A stretch of DNA of 8,038 nucleotides, from positions 4,183 through 12,220 of the forward strand of contig PLEA01000253.1 in NCBI GenBank assembly GCA_003136335.1. Direction: 5' to 3'. This stretch comes from Acidobacteriaceae bacterium. Its GTDB lineage: Bacteria > Acidobacteriota > Terriglobia > Terriglobales > SbA1. The translations under genes were made by a program, and so were the position numbers. The notes under the pieces are model-generated. The model worked only from the letters and a program-made list of their open reading frames with translations. It did no database searches and was not told the origin of the DNA. Every line of letters begins with the position of its first letter. Position 1 is the first letter of the stretch. Below are positions 1 to 5,279 of the stretch, one piece after another.

Positions 1-1107
1 GTGCTCAAGAACAACGACCTGGCCCGGGAGCTGGAAGGCAACGTCCTGCGCATCGCCACAGTCGAAACCTTGAAGCGCGAAGCCGATGCCCGCCGCGCGC
101 AGATCGAATCTGAATCGCTGGCCGTGGAAAAAGTCTCGGTCACGCGCTTCTTAAGCTATGCCAAGGCGAAGGACGTTATTATCACGGTAAAGAAGTTCCT
201 CTCACAGCGCGGGGATGTAGTGGCCGACGATCGCACCAACGCGGTCATCATCAACGATATTCCGAAGACGATTCCGACCATCGACCGCCTGCTCACGCAG
301 CTCGACCGCAAGACGCAGGAAGTCGAAATCGAAGCTCGCGTCGTGGCCGCAACGCGGCAGTTTGCCCGCGATATCGGCACACAACTCGGCTTTGGCTGGG
401 GCAACAGCTCCACGACAATCGGCGGAAACGCAGCAGCAGGTACCTCGCCGATTACAGTCGCCTTACCGGTCGGCAGCCAAGGTCCCGCTTACTCCACGGT
501 GGCGGGATCCGGTACTACGGGCTCCTCAATACCATTGTTCTCGAACCTGGGCTCGACGGCGCCTACCAGCGGTTTGGGTTTCAGCACCGCCTCCGCGACC
601 GTGCGAATTGACGCTCTCCTCTCTTTGGCCGAATCGCGCGGCTTGCTGAAAGTGCTCTCCCGGCCGCGGGTAGTTACGCAGAACAACATTCAAGCCCTCG
701 TGAAACAGGGCGTGCGCGTGCCGATCGTGACGCAAGCGCAGCTTGGCGGTCCTCCGACCGTGACCTACATCGACGCCTTCCTGCGGTTGACGGTAACTCC
801 GCAGATCACGTCGGAAAACACCATCTTCCTGAATGTCGACGTGGAAAATACCACGCCCAACTTCGGTCAGGAAGTGCAGGGCAATCCGGAACTGATCACG
901 CAGCAGGCCACCACGCAGGTGTTGGTGACCGACGGCGGCACGGTGGTGATCGGCGGCGTTATCCAGACGCAAAACTCGGTCAACATCTCGCAGGTGCCGT
1001 TGCTGGGCAACATTCCAGTCCTGGGCAACTTGTTCAAGCACACGCAAATTCAGACCACGAACCAGGAGCTGATTTTCTTCATCACGCCGCGAATTATTCA
1101 GACCTAG
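1..1107 (+). CDS. pilQ: Type IV pilus secretin PilQ, C-terminal part (5' end outside window)
   Basis: Secretin PilQ assembles into the outer-membrane ring through which the type IV pilus is extruded and retracted. Only the last 368 residues are visible. The reading frame is open to base 1, so the GTG there is probably an internal codon; complete PilQ proteins are usually much longer, with N-terminal AMIN and N0 domains. Visible parts in order: a linker with NVLRIAT (residues 14-20); an N1-type ring domain at about 45-103, with RGDVVADDRTNAVIIND (70-86); the start of the secretin domain, VEIEARVV (108-115); a Gly/Ser/Thr-rich variable segment at about 130-195; then the conserved beta-barrel with LLKVLSRPRVVTQNN (215-229), the hallmark VPLLGNIPVLGNLF (332-345) and the ending FFITPRIIQT. 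This N1-plus-secretin arrangement points to PilQ rather than the type II secretin GspD, which normally carries more N-domain repeats. The missing N-terminus leaves some doubt about subtype. A terminator follows 20 bases after the stop, so this is probably the last gene of a pil operon. Confidence 0.92.
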   Translation: MLKNNDLARELEGNVLRIATVETLKREADARRAQIESESLAVEKVSVTRFLSYAKAKDVIITVKKFLSQRGDVVADDRTNAVIINDIPKTIPTIDRLLTQLDRKTQEVEIEARVVAATRQFARDIGTQLGFGWGNSSTTIGGNAAAGTSPITVALPVGSQGPAYSTVAGSGTTGSSIPLFSNLGSTAPTSGLGFSTASATVRIDALLSLAESRGLLKVLSRPRVVTQNNIQALVKQGVRVPIVTQAQLGGPPTVTYIDAFLRLTVTPQITSENTIFLNVDVENTTPNFGQEVQGNPELITQQATTQVLVTDGGTVVIGGVIQTQNSVNISQVPLLGNIPVLGNLFKHTQIQTTNQELIFFITPRIIQT

Positions 1108-1127
1108 CAGCGAGTCGAAGATTGAAG

Positions 1128-1163
1128 CCGCCGGCCTGAAGAACCTGTCAGGCCGGCGGTTTT
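1128..1163 (+). terminator. Intrinsic terminator after pilQ
   Basis: A perfect 12-base-pair G+C-rich stem (CCGCCGGCCTGA at 1128-1139 pairing with 1148-1159) encloses an 8-base loop and is followed at once by TTTT and then GCGTTT. This is a textbook Rho-independent terminator and closes the pilus transcription unit. It separates pilQ from the peptidase gene. Confidence 0.9.
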
Positions 1164-1185
1164 GCGTTTGGGCAAAGAGTTCACA

Positions 1186-1206
1186 GTTCTCGGTTCTCAG
1201 TTTTCA
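1186..1206 (+). repeat. Heptamer array, three in-register copies of GTTCTCR-type word
   Basis: Three consecutive 7-base units lie at 1186-1192, 1193-1199 and 1200-1206: GTTCTCG, GTTCTCA, then the variant GTTTTCA. The same word occurs twice in reverse orientation at 1297-1310. The repeat is seen directly; its function is unknown. It resembles the heptanucleotide short tandem repeats (STRR) described in cyanobacteria in period only, not in sequence. Confidence 0.8.
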
Positions 1207-1312
1207 GTGAGTGCCAATCGATTCATCGAAGGGGCATACTGAATGCCAAAAGCGATTTTGGCTTTTGTTAACGGTCAAGGCTTTATCGCAATACAGTGAG
1301 AACTGAGAATTG
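1191..1312. repeat. Inverted-repeat element built from heptamer arrays in the pilQ-peptidase gap
   Basis: Bases 1191-1206 can pair with 1297-1312 over 16 positions, counting G-T wobbles at 1192/1311, 1193/1310 and 1203/1300. The 90 bases between the arms contain two mutually exclusive small hairpins: GGCAT (1233-1237) with ATGCC (1243-1247), and GCCAAAA (1245-1251) with TTTTGGC (1256-1262) across a GCGA loop, followed by TTTT. The second could be a backup terminator. The overall form, inverted arms around a short core with no coding capacity, resembles a REP-like or MITE-like element. No target-site duplication is obvious. The gap (1108-1341) otherwise holds only the pilQ terminator and the peptidase leader. 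Confidence 0.5.
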
Positions 1313-1323
1313 CCTCTCTCTCC

Positions 1324-1332
1324 TGATAAACT
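1324..1332 (+). promoter_or_regulatory. Possible extended -10 element for the peptidase gene
   Basis: TGATAAACT matches an extended -10 pattern (TG, one base, then TAAACT, 4 of 6 against TATAAT). Transcription from it would begin about 2-3 bases before the ATG at 1342, giving a leaderless message. That fits the lack of any Shine-Dalgarno motif there and the in-frame stop TAA at 1327-1329. No good -35 box is visible 17 bases upstream. This is weak motif evidence only. Confidence 0.25.
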
Positions 1333-1341
1333 CACCATTCA

Positions 1342-2430
1342 ATGGATTTCCGCGCGCGCCAGAAGAAATTGCGGGAGCATCTTGCCACCACCCGGTTCGA
1401 TGCGCTCCTGATCAGCCATCTCCCAAATATCCAATACCTCTGCGGCTTTACCGGAAGTGCCGGATTGCTGCTCATCGAAGACGCCGGAAGCTTTTTCTTT
1501 ACCGACGTTCGCTATGATACCCAAGCTCACGAAGAGGTGAAGGCGGCGAAGGTTGTGATCGCGCGCAAAGCATTGTTGGCGGGTTTAGGGGAGTGGCTTG
1601 GCGGGCGGCGCAAGCGGGCTCGGGGATGGACGATCGGGATCGAGGCCGAGCACTTTACCATTGCCGAAAAGAAGCGCCTGACCCAAGTGCGGCCTTCCGG
1701 CGTGACGTTGAAGGATGCGCCTTCCGTCGTCGAACGGGCGCGCATGATCAAAGACGGCGATGAGTTGAACCGAATCCGCGCCGCCGTGGCATTGGGGGCA
1801 AAGTTATTCGACCGGGCGCTTGAGGTCTTGCGTCCGGGAATCGAAGAAACCGAGGTCGCTGGAGAGATGGAGTATGCGGCACGCCGGGGCGGGGCGCAGG
1901 AGATGTCCTTCCCAACGATCATTGCTTCAGGAGCAAGGTCTGCGCTGCCGCACGGGCGCGCTTCGAACCAGCCCATTGCCGCAGGCGGATTCGTGGTCTG
2001 CGACTTCGGTGTTATACTCGCGGGTTATTGTTCGGACCAGACCCGCACTGTATGGGTAGGGTCTGTGCCGGAGGAGGCCCGCCGGGTCTATGAAGCGGTG
2101 CGAGAAAGCCAGCAGGCGGCGATGGATGCCGTGCGCCCCGGTATTCCCGTCGGCATGATCGACCAGGCGGCTCGTAAGGTATTGCGCAAGGCCGGGTTAG
2201 GACGTTATTTTACTCACTCTACCGGGCACGGGGTAGGGCTCGAAATTCACGAAGCTCCGAGAGTCGCCGACGGCCAGCGCGAGATTCTGCAGCCGGGGAT
2301 GGTCATCACAATCGAGCCGGGAGTATACTTCCCCGGCAAATGGGGTGTGAGGATCGAGGACATGGTATCGGTCACGGCCGGCGGTTGTGAGGTGTTGACG
2401 CCGACGAGCAAGGATTTTTTGGCGGTTTAG
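1342..2430 (+). CDS. pepQ: Xaa-Pro peptidase, M24 family (Xaa-Pro dipeptidase/aminopeptidase)
   Basis: This cytosolic metallopeptidase cleaves peptide bonds next to proline and so recycles proline-containing peptides. The 362 residues match the usual length of bacterial PepQ-type enzymes. The N-terminal creatinase-like domain spans about 1-125 (FDALLISHLPNIQYLCGFTGS at 19-39), and the catalytic pita-bread fold spans about 130-362. All five dinuclear metal ligands are present: D221 (CDFG), D232 (SDQTRT), H296 (TGHGVG), E325 (IEPGVY) and E339 (RIED), with the supporting H204 (LPHGR) and H303 (EIHEAP). The ATG at 1342 is the only sensible start, because an in-frame TAA lies 12 bases upstream and the protein begins as family members do. 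No Shine-Dalgarno is seen. The motifs do not separate dipeptidase from aminopeptidase P-like activity, so the symbol is tentative. No secretion signal is seen. Confidence 0.9.
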   Translation: MDFRARQKKLREHLATTRFDALLISHLPNIQYLCGFTGSAGLLLIEDAGSFFFTDVRYDTQAHEEVKAAKVVIARKALLAGLGEWLGGRRKRARGWTIGIEAEHFTIAEKKRLTQVRPSGVTLKDAPSVVERARMIKDGDELNRIRAAVALGAKLFDRALEVLRPGIEETEVAGEMEYAARRGGAQEMSFPTIIASGARSALPHGRASNQPIAAGGFVVCDFGVILAGYCSDQTRTVWVGSVPEEARRVYEAVRESQQAAMDAVRPGIPVGMIDQAARKVLRKAGLGRYFTHSTGHGVGLEIHEAPRVADGQREILQPGMVITIEPGVYFPGKWGVRIEDMVSVTAGGCEVLTPTSKDFLAV

Positions 2431-2446
2431 TCTTCTTAACTTTCAG

Positions 2447-2472
2447 CCGGGCAAGATTCGTGCCCGGTTCTC
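2447..2472 (+). terminator. Weak terminator-like hairpin after the peptidase gene
   Basis: CCGGGCA (2447-2453) pairs perfectly with TGCCCGG (2461-2467) across a 7-base loop, 16 bases after the stop codon. The tail TTCTCC is a poor U-tract, so termination may be partial or Rho-assisted. Confidence 0.45.
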
Positions 2473-2484
2473 CGCGCGGTCAAC

Positions 2485-2505
2485 GGTTCGCAGGTTCGGT
2501 TCGCA
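2485..2505 (+). repeat. Short reiterated word GGTTCGCA before accB
   Basis: GGTTCGCA occurs at 2485-2492 and again at 2498-2505, with a truncated copy GGTTC at 2493-2497 between them. The spacing is 8 and then 5, so it is not an exact 7-base array like the others, but it sits in the same kind of gap position. No inverted partner is visible in the gap. Confidence 0.6.
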
Positions 2506-2535
2506 GTAAGTGGCGAAAGGTCCCACCCTACACGA

Positions 2536-3036
2536 ATGAATCAAAAAGAGCTGAAAGAACTAATCGAGTTCCTAATCGAGAAGGATATTGCCGAGTTTGA
2601 GCTGGAACGCGGCGATGTGAAGGTCCGGATTAAACGCGGCGGCGAGCATACCGTCGTCCATACTCACGGGGAGCCGCGCTTCTATGCAGTGCCTCCGGCG
2701 CCGGGGTCGGCGCCTGAACTGGGTGCGGTGCCCGTAGCGGTCGCCGCCCCGGCCGCACCTGCGCCGGCAGCCGCCCCGGTTCCCGAAGAAGGGCTTCACA
2801 CGGTGAAGTCTCCAATCGTTGGGACGTTCTACGAAGCCCCCTCGCCGGGCGCTCCTCCGTTCGTAAAAGCTGGAGACACGGTGGAAGTTGGCCAAGTCCT
2901 CTGTATCGTCGAAGCCATGAAACTGCTCAACGAAATTGAGTCGGACGTTGCCGGGGAGATCCTCAAGAAGCTGGCGGTCAACGGCCAGCCGATTGAATAC
3001 GGCCAGGAATTGTTCGTCATAAGGCCGAAGAAGTGA
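2536..3036 (+). CDS. accB: Biotin carboxyl carrier protein of acetyl-CoA carboxylase (BCCP)
   Basis: AccB carries the covalently bound biotin that is carboxylated by AccC and then gives up the carboxyl group to acetyl-CoA on the AccAD carboxyltransferase, making malonyl-CoA for fatty acid synthesis. The 166 residues are the normal size. Order: an N-terminal segment (1-40) starting MNQKELKELIEFL, as in the family; a flexible Pro/Ala-rich linker (about 52-85); and a C-terminal biotinyl domain (about 88-164). The biotin attachment motif is EAMKL at 126-130, with K129 the biotinylated lysine. The preceding SPIVGTFYEAPSPG (92-105), including the thumb region typical of acetyl-CoA carboxylase BCCPs, separates it from other biotinyl or lipoyl proteins. 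There is no upstream in-frame ATG, GTG or TTG close by. The nearest purine stretch, GAAAGG at 2515-2520, is too far from the ATG to be a normal ribosome-binding site. accC follows after 126 bases. Confidence 0.96.
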   Translation: MNQKELKELIEFLIEKDIAEFELERGDVKVRIKRGGEHTVVHTHGEPRFYAVPPAPGSAPELGAVPVAVAAPAAPAPAAAPVPEEGLHTVKSPIVGTFYEAPSPGAPPFVKAGDTVEVGQVLCIVEAMKLLNEIESDVAGEILKKLAVNGQPIEYGQELFVIRPKK

Positions 3037-3130
3037 ATCTGGGATTTCCTGTTGGGACGCGCCAAGCCGCGCCTTTTCGTTTTCCTCCGACAGGATCGTT
3101 TCCAACCACCACGCCGGGAAAGAGTGTGCT

Positions 3131-3151
3131 AGCTGACAGCTGAGAGCTGAA
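3131..3151 (+). repeat. Heptamer array, three in-register copies of AGCTGAN, just before accC
   Basis: Three consecutive units lie at 3131-3137, 3138-3144 and 3145-3151, differing only in the last base (C, G, A). In another phase the middle unit reads CTGAGAG, one base different from the CTGAGAA unit at 1303-1309 in the pilQ-peptidase gap, so the two arrays may be related. CAGCT (3137-3141) and AGCTG (3145-3149) can form a small hairpin. The last base of the array is the first base of the accC ribosome-binding site. Confidence 0.75.
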
Positions 3152-3156
3152 GGCGG
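3151..3156 (+). promoter_or_regulatory. Ribosome-binding site of accC
   Basis: AGGCGG lies 6 bases before the ATG at 3163, a good position and an acceptable match to AGGAGG. It directly abuts the AGCTGAN array, so folding of the array could affect access to it. Confidence 0.6.
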
Positions 3157-3162
3157 AATTTC

Positions 3163-4515
3163 ATGTTCAAGAAAATCCTGATCGCCAATCGCGGAGAGAT
3201 TGCACTGCGCGTGATTTGCGCGTGCAAGGAACTGGGCATCCGCACGGTTGCTATTTACAGCGAGGCCGACCGCAACTCGCTGCCTGTCCGCTTTGCCGAT
3301 GAGGCCATCTGCATCGGACCGCCCCAGCTCGCACTCAGCTACCTAAACATTCCCGCGGTCATCAGCGCGGCCGAAATCGCCAACGTCGAAGCCGTACATC
3401 CCGGCTACGGGTTGCTGGCGGAAAATGCCAACTTCGCCGAAGTATGCGAGACCAGCGGCATTAAGTTCATTGGCCCCCGGCCCGAAGTGACGCGCCTGAT
3501 GGGCGAGAAGGAAAAAGCCCGCGCTGCGATGAAACAGGCAGGAGTACCCATTCTGCCCGGCTCGGACGGCATCATCGCTTCCGACGGCGAGGCGGTAGAG
3601 TGGGCCCGGCAGATCGGCTTCCCGGTGATCGTCAAGGCCTCGGCCGGAGGCGGCGGACGCGGCATGCGCATCGTGCGCAACGAAGAAGAATTGCCCGGAC
3701 TGTTCCGGGCGGCGCAGGCGGAAGCCGAGGGCGCGTTCGGCAACGGCGATCTCTACATGGAGAAGTATGTCGAGCATCCCCGGCACATCGAATTTCAGGT
3801 GCTGGCCGACGAGCACGGCAATGTGGTGAGCCTGGGCGAGCGCGAATGTTCCATCCAGCGCCGCCACCAGAAACTGCTGGAAGAATCGCCCTCCACGCAA
3901 GTCAGTCCTGAGTTGCGCGATCAGATCGGCGTAGTCTTGTGCAAGTCGCTGGCGGCGATCGGCTACAGCAATGCGGGCACCATTGAATTTCTGATGGACC
4001 AGGACCGGCGCCTTCATTTCATCGAGATGAACACGCGCATTCAGGTTGAACACCCCGTCACGGAAATGGTAACGGACGTCGACCTGGTAAAAAGCCAGAT
4101 CATGATCGCGGCGGGCGCGCACATGCGGGACGTGCTGCAGGGTCCTATCATCAATCGTGGGCACGCAATCGAATGTCGCATCAATGCCGAACATCCGGAG
4201 AAATTTACGCCGTCGGCAGGGAAGATCACCGCGTTCCATCCTCCCGGAGGAACCGGAGTGCGCGTGGACACCGCCGCGTACGCAGAGGGCGTGATCCCGC
4301 CGTATTACGATTCCCTGATTGCCAAGCTGATCGTGCGCGGCAAAGACCGCAGCGAAGCCGTCTCGCGCATGGCGCGAGCCCTAGAGATGTTTATCGTGGA
4401 GGGCGTCTACACCACGATTCCTCTTCACCGGAAAATTCTGGCAGATGAGGACTTCCGGGCTGGGAAAATCGACACCGGATTCATCGAAAGGTTCCTGAAG
4501 AAGAACGGTGGGTAG
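3163..4515 (+). CDS. accC: Biotin carboxylase subunit of acetyl-CoA carboxylase
   Basis: AccC uses ATP and bicarbonate to carboxylate the biotin of AccB, the first half-reaction of malonyl-CoA synthesis. At 450 residues it is nearly identical in length to E. coli AccC (449). The biotin carboxylase N-domain (about 1-114, [14 protein letters not shown] at 4-17) is followed by the ATP-grasp domain (115-320) and the C-domain (330-445). Key residues seen: K116, K158, the glycine-rich loop 162-165 (AGGGGRGM), H208, K237 (RRHQK), metal-binding E275 and E288, N290 and R292 ([14 protein letters not shown]), E296 and R339 (ECRIN). All match the E. coli catalytic set, allowing one-residue shifts. It ends soon after the C-domain with no carrier or carboxyltransferase fusion, so it is a stand-alone acetyl-CoA carboxylase subunit rather than pyruvate or propionyl-CoA carboxylase. 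accB lies just upstream; accA and accD are not in the window. Confidence 0.97.
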   Translation: MFKKILIANRGEIALRVICACKELGIRTVAIYSEADRNSLPVRFADEAICIGPPQLALSYLNIPAVISAAEIANVEAVHPGYGLLAENANFAEVCETSGIKFIGPRPEVTRLMGEKEKARAAMKQAGVPILPGSDGIIASDGEAVEWARQIGFPVIVKASAGGGGRGMRIVRNEEELPGLFRAAQAEAEGAFGNGDLYMEKYVEHPRHIEFQVLADEHGNVVSLGERECSIQRRHQKLLEESPSTQVSPELRDQIGVVLCKSLAAIGYSNAGTIEFLMDQDRRLHFIEMNTRIQVEHPVTEMVTDVDLVKSQIMIAAGAHMRDVLQGPIINRGHAIECRINAEHPEKFTPSAGKITAFHPPGGTGVRVDTAAYAEGVIPPYYDSLIAKLIVRGKDRSEAVSRMARALEMFIVEGVYTTIPLHRKILADEDFRAGKIDTGFIERFLKKNGG

Positions 4516-4516
4516 C

Positions 4517-4535
4517 GAGTACCAGGAGTACCGAG
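4517..4535 (+). repeat. Direct repeat of GAGTACC after accC
   Basis: GAGTACC occurs at 4517-4523 and 4526-4532, separated by AG and followed by another GAG (4533-4535), giving a period of 9. It occupies nearly half of the 42-base accC-thiE gap. It is the same style of intergenic word reiteration as in the other gaps but with a different word and period. Confidence 0.55.
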
Positions 4536-4557
4536 AAAACCTCTGCTTCGAAACTCC

Positions 4558-5172
4558 ATGATTCATCTTCCTCGCCTCTATTGCATTGTTGACTTGACGT
4601 TTCTGTCGGGCACGCCGGAACTGCTCGTGGTCGCGGAGGAACTAGTGGCAGGCGGCTGTACGCTGCTGCAATACCGCAACAAGAGTGGGAATGCGCGCGT
4701 GATGCTCGAGCAGGCGCGGGCACTGAAGAAGCATCTCGGCGATTCCCTGCGGTGGATCATGAATGACCGTGCAGATTTGTGCGTGGCTGCCGACTTCGGC
4801 GGAGTGCATGTGGGGCAAGAGGATTTGTCTCCGGAATCTGTGCGCAAGATGATTGGGCCGGAACGTTGGATGGGGGTCTCGACGCACAATTCAGAGCAAT
4901 TGAGTGAGGCCGACCGGACGCCTGCCGATTATCTTGCGATCGGGCCGGTGTTCGCCACAACGAGCAAGGACAATCCAGATCCCGAGGTGGGTCTCGAGGG
5001 CGTGCGCCAAGCGCGGCAATTGACCCGCAAGCCGCTCGTGGCAATCGGAGGTATCACCCGCGCGAACGCTGCCTCCGTCATTGAGGCTGGGGCCGATTCC
5101 GTCGCGGTGATATCCGATTTGTTACGGGAGCCGCGCAAATCAGCAGAGGAATTTTTCCGCATCTTGAGGTAA
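4558..5172 (+). CDS. thiE: Thiamine phosphate synthase
   Basis: ThiE joins hydroxymethylpyrimidine pyrophosphate (HMP-PP) and the thiazole phosphate carboxylate to give thiamine phosphate, in the cytosol. The 204 residues form a single TIM barrel of the usual size. Motifs in order: LPRLYCIVD (4-12); LLQYRNK (36-42), the Q-R-K set that contacts the pyrimidine pyrophosphate; NDRADLC (69-75) with magnesium-binding D70; GVHVGQEDL (82-90) with the second magnesium ligand D89; GVSTHN (106-111); AIGPVFATTSK (127-137); VAIGGI (161-166); and the phosphate loop AGADSVAVIS (177-186). The set is complete, which argues for ThiE rather than the regulator TenI. The ATG at 4558 has no clear Shine-Dalgarno but gives the standard N-terminus. 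It begins 42 bases after accC and is probably co-transcribed with it. No other thiamine genes and no TPP riboswitch were recognised nearby. Confidence 0.94.
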   Translation: MIHLPRLYCIVDLTFLSGTPELLVVAEELVAGGCTLLQYRNKSGNARVMLEQARALKKHLGDSLRWIMNDRADLCVAADFGGVHVGQEDLSPESVRKMIGPERWMGVSTHNSEQLSEADRTPADYLAIGPVFATTSKDNPDPEVGLEGVRQARQLTRKPLVAIGGITRANAASVIEAGADSVAVISDLLREPRKSAEEFFRILR

Positions 5173-5193
5173 AGTCATCAGGCAAATGGTAAG

Positions 5194-5279
5194 CGTCGTT
5201 GGTCGTTCGTCGTCGGCCACGAATCTCTCGCGGTCTGTTTGTTTCTAGCCTAACGACGAGCGACGAATGACCAACGACG
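5194..5279. repeat. Inverted heptamer arrays that can form a 19-bp stem over the permease start
   Basis: Left arm: three 7-base units at 5194-5200, 5201-5207 and 5208-5214 (CGTCGTT type). Right arm: four units at 5252-5258, 5259-5265, 5266-5272 and 5273-5279 (AACGACG type, the reverse complement word). Bases 5194-5212 pair with 5261-5279 without a bulge: 11 Watson-Crick pairs, one G-T wobble (5205/5268), then 7 more pairs, closing a 48-base loop. The right arm contains the ATG at 5267 and the first codons of the permease frame. There is no U-tract after the stem, so it is not an intrinsic terminator. Whether the stem regulates translation is inference. Confidence 0.75.

Noticed and set aside
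526..1047. Minus-strand open frame of 173 codons opposite pilQ
   Set aside because: It overlaps the conserved secretin core and has no recognisable motif.
1259..1294. Possible sigma-70 promoter (TTGGCT or TTGTTA with A+T-rich -10 candidates) before the peptidase
   Set aside because: At any reasonable spacing the -10 candidates match only about half of the consensus, so it is not distinguishable from background.
1186..1310. Heptamer arrays as a CRISPR array
   Set aside because: Units are 7 bases, contiguous and without spacers, and no cas gene is present.
1296..1517. Small plus-strand frame overlapping the peptidase start
   Set aside because: It is out of frame with the strongly supported peptidase, begins inside the repeat arm, and looks like no known protein.
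3059..3084. Possible terminator after accB (GCGC, short loop, GCGC, then CTTTTCGTTTT)
   Set aside because: The stem is only 4 base pairs, too short to call, and termination between accB and accC would be unexpected.
2572..3105. Minus-strand open frame of 177 codons opposite accB
   Set aside because: It is a shadow of the accB biotinyl domain and Pro/Ala linker; the Arg-rich translation has no domain.
3343..4239. Minus-strand open frame of 298 codons opposite accC
   Set aside because: It is fully covered by a complete, motif-perfect accC and its translation shows no family features.
5173..5266. TPP riboswitch or attachment site near thiE
   Set aside because: No thi-box core was recognised on either side of thiE, and the gap is explained by the inverted heptamer arrays. 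No tRNA or integrase is present.
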